A stretch of DNA of 26,632 bases. It comes from Rhodococcus_D sp039923155 (GTDB lineage: Bacteria > Actinomycetota > Actinomycetes > Mycobacteriales > Mycobacteriaceae). The notes under the pieces were generated by a model. That model was not told where the DNA came from, made no database searches, and was given only the letters and a program-made list of their open reading frames with translations. Below, one piece after another: positions 22,046 through 26,632 of the stretch. The stretch is taken from assembly GCA_039923155.1 (NCBI GenBank), contig JBDTDI010000229.1, positions 1 to 26,632 on the forward strand, written 5' to 3'. Numbering within the stretch: the stretch's first letter is position 1; each line of letters opens with the position of its first letter. Made by a program: the position numbers and the translations under genes.

Positions 22046-22714
22046 GTGTCCCGCATGCCCCTGGACCGCCACCGCACCCTTGCCGCGGCCGTCGAGCTCA
22101 TCGACGAGCAGGGGCTGCGCGCGCTCACGATGCGTCGCCTGGGTGTGCGTCTCGGCGTCGAGGCCATGTCGCTCTACCACTACGTGCCCAGCCGGGAAGA
22201 CCTGCTGGACGGCGTGGTCGAGCAGGTCATGGGCGAGCTCTACGGCGACCCCGAGGTGCACATGGATGCGAGTCACGGGTGGCAGGCCTACGTCCAGCGC
22301 CTGGCGCACGGGGTTCGGCGCATCGCCCTCGCCCACCCCGAGGTCTTCCCGCTGGTGTGCACCCGACCCTCCGCGGCGCCGTGGGTGAAGCCACCGCTGC
22401 GGTCGCTGCGTTGGATGGAGTCGTTCCTGACCACGCTGGGCGGTTGCGGCTTCGCCGACGTCGACGCCGTGGCCGCCTACCGCGCCTTCTCCAGCTTCCT
22501 GCTCGGACACCTGCTGCTGGAGGTCTCCGCCATGGGTGTCGACACCGGTCCCGTGGAGGAGCCGGACCCGCGGCCGCCGAAGGTCGGTGATCTGGGGGAG
22601 TACCCGAACCTGGCGCGGCTGCAGCACCAGCTCGCCGAGGACCACGCGCAGGAAGAGTTCGAGGACGCGCTGGAAGCCCTGCTGCTGAGGTTGGAGCTGG
22701 AAGTCCGCGCGTGA
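22046..22714 (+). CDS. TetR/AcrR family transcriptional regulator
   Basis: This 222-aa protein has an N-terminal TetR DNA-binding domain: LAAAVELIDEQGLRALTMRRL, then GVRLGVEAMSLYHYVPSREDLLDGV with the recognition helix AMSLYHYV. A C-terminal tetracycline-repressor-like ligand domain follows (WQAYVQRLAHGVRRIALAHPEVFPLVCTRP, FSSFLLGHLLLEVSA). It probably represses the divergent hydrolase-BrkB operon and itself. GTG 22046 is preferred over ATG 22034 and ATG 22055 because it gives a typical N terminus and a CATGCT element lies 7 nt ahead. Confidence 0.88.
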   Translation: MSRMPLDRHRTLAAAVELIDEQGLRALTMRRLGVRLGVEAMSLYHYVPSREDLLDGVVEQVMGELYGDPEVHMDASHGWQAYVQRLAHGVRRIALAHPEVFPLVCTRPSAAPWVKPPLRSLRWMESFLTTLGGCGFADVDAVAAYRAFSSFLLGHLLLEVSAMGVDTGPVEEPDPRPPKVGDLGEYPNLARLQHQLAEDHAQEEFEDALEALLLRLELEVRA

Positions 22715-22940
22715 GCTCGGCCGTGCCCGACGCTCGTTCTGCGGCGCCGAGCCCGTCATGGTTGCGTCTTCACCTGTAAGGCTTGCTCGTGGTGGTGCGT
22801 CGAGCCGTTCTGCGCACCGCGGCTCCACGTTCGCCCCGTGAGGCGGACCAACCACCCCCGCAGTCGAACGGCGCCCCGTGCCTCGCTGGCCACGGCGGTC
22901 CGCCGTCCCGTCCCACCCCACCACCTCAAGGAGCATCTTC

Positions 22941-23846
22941 GTGTTCAACACCTCCGACATTGCCACCGTCGCCAACGGCGACGTCTACGGCCCCGACAAC
23001 GACAAGATCGGCTCGGTCGGCCAGGTCTACCTCGACAACAAGACGGGCAACCCCGAGTGGGTGACGGTCAAGACCGGCCTGTTCGGCACCAAGGCCTCGT
23101 TCGTCCCCCTGTCCGAGGCCTCGGTCTCCGGCGAGGACGTCCACGTGCCCTACGCCAAGGACAAGGTCAAGGACGCCCCGAAGGTGGACGCCGACGGCGA
23201 GCTGTCCCCGCAGGAGGAGGACGAGCTCTACCGCTACTACGGCGTCGACGGTGCTGGGCTGGACAGCGGGTCCGACGACCGCGAGGCCAACCGCGAGACG
23301 GCCCGCGAGACTCCTGTGGCGCCGGTTGCCGGTGGGGTGGACGAACGGGTGGGCGACACCAACGACCGCGACGGGCGCGAGCGCGACGGACGTGAGCGCG
23401 ACGGGCGTGACGAGGTCACTCGCACCGAGGGTCACGACACGTCCGGTCCCAACACCGACGAGGCGATGACCCGCTCGGAGGAGCAGCTCGACGTCGGCAC
23501 CCGTACCGAGGAGACCGGCCGGGCGCGGCTGCGCAAGTACGTCGTCACCGAGCAGCAGAGCGTCGAGGTGCCGGTCTCGCACGAGGAGGTGCGGATCGAG
23601 CGTGAGCCGATCACCGACGCCAACCGAGGCGCGGCCGAGCACGGTGCCGACATCTCCGAGGAGGAGCACGAGGTGACCCTGCACGCCGAGCGCCCCGTGG
23701 TGGACACCGAGACCGTCGCCGTCGAGCGCGTCAAGCTCGGCACCGAGACCGTGCAGGACACCGAGACCGTCACCAGCGACGTGCGCAAGGAGCAGGTCGA
23801 GGTCGACGACGACGGGGCCGGGCGCACCGAGCGTCGCGACCGCTGA
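22941..23846 (+). CDS. PRC-barrel and DUF2382 (YsnF/AvaK) stress protein
   Basis: In this 301-aa protein, residues about 8-75 form a PRC-barrel (DVYGPDNDKIGSVGQVYLDNKTGNPEWVTV, KASFVPLSEA). A Gly/Asp/Arg-rich linker carries three DGRER/DGRDE repeats at 144-158. Residues about 185-297 form a DUF2382 domain (LRKYVVTEQQSVEVPVSHEEVRIERE, EVTLHAERPVVDTETVAVERV, EQVEVDDDG). Such proteins are strongly acidic and typically induced by stress in actinobacteria and Bacillus; no activity is known. GTG 22941 has AAGGAG 7 nt upstream. The 226-nt upstream region (22715-22940) holds no gene I can support. A 67-aa gene follows by 32 nt. Confidence 0.88.
   Translation: MFNTSDIATVANGDVYGPDNDKIGSVGQVYLDNKTGNPEWVTVKTGLFGTKASFVPLSEASVSGEDVHVPYAKDKVKDAPKVDADGELSPQEEDELYRYYGVDGAGLDSGSDDREANRETARETPVAPVAGGVDERVGDTNDRDGRERDGRERDGRDEVTRTEGHDTSGPNTDEAMTRSEEQLDVGTRTEETGRARLRKYVVTEQQSVEVPVSHEEVRIEREPITDANRGAAEHGADISEEEHEVTLHAERPVVDTETVAVERVKLGTETVQDTETVTSDVRKEQVEVDDDGAGRTERRDR
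23370..23411 (+). repeat. Imperfect 15-bp tandem repeat inside the PRC/DUF2382 gene
   Basis: Units at 23370-23384, 23385-23399 and a partial unit at 23400-23411 encode DGRER, DGRER and DGRD. The repeat keeps the frame and lies in the charged linker between the two domains. Confidence 0.8.
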
Positions 23847-23878
23847 GCACCAAACCCCCCTAACCGAACGGAGACATC

Positions 23879-24082
23879 ATGAACATCCCCAAGGACAAGG
23901 TCATCGACTTCATCCGCGACAAGGTCGGCGGAGACAAGGCCGACCAGGCGAAGAACGAGCTGCCCGACCAGGTCGACACCGACAACGACGAGCACAAGAA
24001 CCTGCTCCAGAAGTTCGGCGTCAACCCCGCCGACCTGCTGGGCGGCGGAGCCGGCGGCATCGGCTCGAAGCTCGGCCTCTGA
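23879..24082 (+). CDS. Small acidic hypothetical protein
   Basis: This 67-aa protein has an amphipathic, charged N terminus (MNIPKDKVIDFIRDKVGG), the central ELPDQVDTDNDEHKNLLQKFGVNPADLL and a Gly-rich tail GGGAGGIGSKLGL. It has no Cys and no membrane segment. I do not recognise a named family. ATG 23879 has GGAG 5 nt upstream. It follows the PRC/DUF2382 gene by 32 nt in the same direction and is followed by a strong terminator, so the two are probably one operon and the protein may share its stress regulation. Confidence 0.8.
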   Translation: MNIPKDKVIDFIRDKVGGDKADQAKNELPDQVDTDNDEHKNLLQKFGVNPADLLGGGAGGIGSKLGL

Positions 24083-24094
24083 CCAACCCCCTCC

Positions 24095-24129
24095 GACCGG
24101 GCGGGTGCGCAGCTCGCACCCGCCCGGTC
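24095..24129. terminator. Strong hairpin terminator after the 67-aa gene
   Basis: A perfect 14-bp inverted repeat, GACCGGGCGGGTGC (24095-24108) with its complement at 24116-24129, encloses a 7-nt loop. It starts 12 nt after the stop. Confidence 0.75.
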
Positions 24130-24191
24130 GTGACGTCGCAGGGCGTGCCGTCGTGGCACCGTCCCGCACCCCACCGCTCGAAAGGACCACG

Positions 24192-24755
24192 ATGTCTCGT
24201 CGGAACACATTCGTCCGCTCGCTGCACGACCTCGGTGCCGCGGCCTGGTTCGGCGGCTCCCTCATGGGCGCGATCGGCGTCAACGGGGCCGCGGCCGCCG
24301 TCACCGACCCGCACGACCGCGCCCGGGTCGCGTCGGTCGGCTGGGCCAAGTGGGCGCCAGCCAACGCCGGCGCCATCGGTGCGCACCTGGTGGGTGGAGC
24401 GGGGATCCTGCTCGCCAACCGTGGACGCGCCGTTCACCAGGCCGGGGTTCGTTCCAACACGGTCACCAAGATCGTGGTCACCGGTGCCGCCCTGGCAACC
24501 ACCGCCTACAGCGGCGTCCTCGGGACCAAGATCGCCGAGGGCAGCGGGGAGCACACCCAGGGCGCAACCGAGCCCTCGTCGCAGACTCCGCCCAGCGTGG
24601 CCAAGGCGCAGCAGCAGCAGAAGTACCTGCAGTGGGCCACCCCCGTGCTGACCGGGATCCTGGTCATCCTCGGTGCCCAGCAGGGTGAGCAGCAGCGGCC
24701 CGCCGAGATCGTCTCGGGCCTCGCGACCACCGTGAGGCGCCGCGTCAAGCACTGA
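24192..24755 (+). CDS. Small membrane protein of unknown function
   Basis: This 187-aa protein has about four hydrophobic stretches: GAAAWFGGSLMGAIGVNGAAAAV, PANAGAIGAHLVGGAGILLAN, KIVVTGAALATTAYSGVLGTK and TPVLTGILVILGAQQG. A Gln-rich segment (KAQQQQK) precedes the last. No catalytic motif is seen and I do not recognise a characterised family. ATG 24192 has AAAGGA 6 nt upstream. It is flanked by strong hairpins on both sides, so it is probably transcribed alone. Confidence 0.8.
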   Translation: MSRRNTFVRSLHDLGAAAWFGGSLMGAIGVNGAAAAVTDPHDRARVASVGWAKWAPANAGAIGAHLVGGAGILLANRGRAVHQAGVRSNTVTKIVVTGAALATTAYSGVLGTKIAEGSGEHTQGATEPSSQTPPSVAKAQQQQKYLQWATPVLTGILVILGAQQGEQQRPAEIVSGLATTVRRRVKH

Positions 24756-25064
24756 CTGAACCTCTCCAACGAGCCCGGCCCGGTGTGCGCACCGGGGTCG
24801 GGCTCGTTCTGCGTTCGCGACGATGGCCGCCGCGCGGGGAGCTCGGGCCGACCCGCATCGAGCCCACCGCCGCCGTGCCACACGACACTCCACTCAGGCC
24901 TTCCCAAAACGCAATCGTTGCGGTTTGATTGGTACATCAGGGTCTTGGCTCCCCACCGAGTGCGGCACGGGCGGCTTCCGCGAGGGAGCACCGGCGCGAG
25001 GCCAGGACCGCCGGAGCTAGAGCACCACCACCACGCCGCCCCCGTCGGATGAGAGGCCCAGCAG
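24756..25064. other. 309-nt intergenic region before the ThDP enzyme
   Basis: The first part holds the terminator at 24768-24808. The rest has no gene I can support. At 24906-24926 there is an imperfect inverted repeat (AAAACGCAA-TCG-TTGCGGTTT, 8 of 9 pairs) in a relatively AT-rich patch, followed by TTGATTGGTACATCAGGGTC; this is the likeliest place for the promoter and operator of the gene at 25065. Confidence 0.5.
24768..24808 (+). terminator. Strong hairpin terminator after the membrane-protein gene
   Basis: AACGAGCCCG (24768-24777) pairs perfectly with 24799-24808, and CCCGGTG pairs with CACCGGG inside, leaving a TGCG loop. The stem starts 12 nt after the stop. Confidence 0.75.
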
Positions 25065-26632
25065 ATGAGCAAGACCGTCAGCGACTTCGTGATCGACCGA
25101 TTGATCGAGTGGGACCTGCACCAGTTCTACGGCTTCCCCGGCGACGGGATCGGCGGGTTCGACGGGGCCCTGGAGCGCGCCGAGTCCGACGGGAAGGACT
25201 TCCGCTACGTCCGTCCCACCCACGAGGAGATCGCGGCCTTCATGGCCTGCGCCCACGCCAAGTTCACCGGCGACGTGGGGGTGTGCATCGCCACCTCCGG
25301 CCCCGGTGCCGTGCACCTGCTCAACGGCCTGTACGACGCGAAGATGGACAGCCAGCCCGTCGTCGCGATCGTGGGTCAGCAAGGCCTCGTCTCGCTCGGC
25401 AGCCACGCCCAGCAGGAGGTCAACCTCGAACGCGTCTTCGCCGACGTCGCCGGTTACGTCGAGACCGTGACCACCGGGATGCACGCGCAGCTGGTCGTGG
25501 ACCGCGCCGTGCGCATCGCGCGGGCCGAACGCTGCCCGACGGTGGTGATCCTGCCCGCGGACGTGCAGAACATGGAGTTTGAGGAACCCGTGCTGGAACA
25601 CTGGGTCTCCCGCACCGGGGTGGGCCACGCCTCCACCGCCCTGACTCCACCGGAGTCCGAGCTCGCGCGGGCGGCCGAGGCGCTCAACGCCGGGTCCAAG
25701 GTCGCGATGATCGTCGGGGAGGGCGCGAGGGGGGCGACCGACGAGGTGATCGCGGTCGCCGAGCGGCTCGGCGCCGGGATCATCACCGCCCTGCTCGGCA
25801 AGGACGTCGTTCCCGGTGACCTGCCCTACCACACCCAGCAGCTGGGTCTGCTGGGATCCAAGCCCAGCTACGACATGATGCAGGACTGCGACACGCTGCT
25901 CATGGTCGGCAGCAACTATCCCTACGCCGAGTTCCTGCCCAAGACCGGACAGGCCCGCGGGGTGCAGATCGACCTCACCTCGCGGCACCTGAGCCTGCGC
26001 TACCCGATGGAGGTCAACCTCGCCGGGGACGCCAAGGCCACCCTGACCGCGCTGCTGCCCCACCTCACCCAACAGCAGGAGCACGGGTGGCAGGACGAGG
26101 TCATCCAAGGGATGAAGGACTGGAACGACGTCACCGAACGAGAGGCCATGACCAAGGCCGACCCGATCAACCCCCGCTACGTCTACCACCTGCTCAACGA
26201 GCGGCTGCCGGAGAACGCCATCGTCACCGCCGACGCGGGCTCCACCGCCGACTGGTACGGCCACCACATCAAGCTCGGCCGTGACATGAACGGAAACCTC
26301 TCGGGGATGCTCGCCTCGATGATGGCTGCGATGCCGTATGCGGTGGCCGCGAAGTTCGCTCATCCCGGTCGGCCGGTGGTGTGCACGATCGGTGATGGTG
26401 CCTTCCAGATGCTCGGGATGAACGAGTTGTTGACCGTGAAGCGTCATTGGAGGACCTGGGAAGATCCGCGGTTCATCGTCTTGGTACTGCACAACGGCGA
26501 TTTGACGCAGGTCTCGTGGGAGATGCGCGAGGTGGGTGATCCGCGTTGGGACACCTCTCAGCTCTTGGAGGACATGGACTACGCCGGGTACGCCGAGCTC
26601 CTGGGTCTGCGCGGCATCCGGGTCGACAAACC
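25065..26632 (+). CDS. Thiamine-diphosphate-requiring enzyme, PoxB/YdaP-like (3' truncated by window)
   Basis: The frame is open from ATG 25065 to the window edge, 522 complete residues. The N-terminal ThDP Pyr domain has FYGFPGDGIGGFDGAL, the HEE (53-55) with the cofactor-activating Glu, and CIATSGPGAVHLLNGLYDAKMDSQPVVAIVG. A middle domain follows (GSKVAMIVGEGARGA, VGSNYPYAEFLP). The C-terminal PP domain has the ThDP-Mg motif GDGAFQM from 443 and then VLHNGDLTQVSWEM. It resembles pyruvate oxidase/pyruvate:quinone oxidoreductase and the Bacillus general-stress protein YdaP; the substrate is probably pyruvate but not proven. GAGAGG lies 8 nt before the ATG. Codon use changes sharply from about 26318 on. 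The stop is beyond the window. Confidence 0.88.
   Translation, partial: MSKTVSDFVIDRLIEWDLHQFYGFPGDGIGGFDGALERAESDGKDFRYVRPTHEEIAAFMACAHAKFTGDVGVCIATSGPGAVHLLNGLYDAKMDSQPVVAIVGQQGLVSLGSHAQQEVNLERVFADVAGYVETVTTGMHAQLVVDRAVRIARAERCPTVVILPADVQNMEFEEPVLEHWVSRTGVGHASTALTPPESELARAAEALNAGSKVAMIVGEGARGATDEVIAVAERLGAGIITALLGKDVVPGDLPYHTQQLGLLGSKPSYDMMQDCDTLLMVGSNYPYAEFLPKTGQARGVQIDLTSRHLSLRYPMEVNLAGDAKATLTALLPHLTQQQEHGWQDEVIQGMKDWNDVTEREAMTKADPINPRYVYHLLNERLPENAIVTADAGSTADWYGHHIKLGRDMNGNLSGMLASMMAAMPYAVAAKFAHPGRPVVCTIGDGAFQMLGMNELLTVKRHWRTWEDPRFIVLVLHNGDLTQVSWEMREVGDPRWDTSQLLEDMDYAGYAELLGLRGIRVDK

Noticed and set aside
23370..23411. Short tandem repeats as a possible CRISPR array
   Set aside because: The 15-bp units are directly adjacent, have no spacers and encode an in-frame DGRER repeat. 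No CRISPR array or cas gene is seen in the window.
24923..24945. SigB/SigF-type stress promoter (GTTT ... GGGT) before the ThDP enzyme
   Set aside because: The gap between GTTT and GGGT is about 13 nt, shorter than the usual 15-18, and the second element reads GGGTCT rather than GGGTAT.

Overview
The window is a gene-dense, very GC-rich chromosomal segment that reads as a free-living actinomycete (Actinomycetota). The grounds are strong G/C bias at third codon positions, many GTG starts, many apparent leaderless starts (a YANNNT -10 element 6-8 nt before the start codon), and family content typical of that phylum: heliorhodopsin, the Rv2325c/Rv2326c-type ECF transporter pair, DUF2277, DUF3054, HExxH minimal zincin, PRC/DUF2382 stress proteins. 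I do not assign a genus.

Layout. 1-88 is the tail of an unidentified gene. 119-3784 (minus) is an apparent operon of a fused ECF transporter ATPase/membrane protein, EcfT and a heliorhodopsin. 3839-4297 (minus) is a GtrA-family membrane protein. Divergent from it, 4327-5895 (plus) looks like a complete retron: promoter, a structured ncRNA (4338-4510) closed by a perfect 13-bp inverted repeat, a retron-like reverse transcriptase (4521-5855) and a strong hairpin. 5925-9254 is a decaying accessory island: two broken copies of a beta-propeller-like gene flank an intact HicA/HicB toxin-antitoxin pair, and behind them lies a broken HhH-GPD DNA glycosylase/endonuclease gene.

9302-12100 (minus) is the lactate-oxidation operon lutA-lutB-lutC. 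12265-13562 holds a divergent methyltransferase and a second GtrA protein. 13619-15827 (plus) carries an acetamidase/formamidase, an SDR oxidoreductase and a DUF3054 membrane protein. 15898-17571 (minus) is glucose-6-phosphate isomerase (pgi), with an intrinsic-terminator-like element about 100 nt upstream. 17767-20362 holds small conserved genes: DUF2277, an ABM monooxygenase, a zincin, a YjbR/TfoX-like fusion and an acyl-ACP thioesterase. 20373-22714 holds a BrkB/YihY protein translationally coupled to an alpha/beta hydrolase, divergent from a TetR regulator.

22941-26632 (plus) looks like a stress cluster: PRC-barrel/DUF2382 protein, a 67-aa acidic protein, a small membrane protein, and a thiamine-diphosphate enzyme (PoxB/YdaP type) cut by the window edge.

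The two strongest leads are the retron, whose ncRNA is visible here although its RT departs from both canonical retron signature motifs and no known effector lies beside it, and the heliorhodopsin, which sits as the last gene of an ECF transporter operon. These assignments rest on reading motifs and base pairing by eye; no database search or folding program was run.
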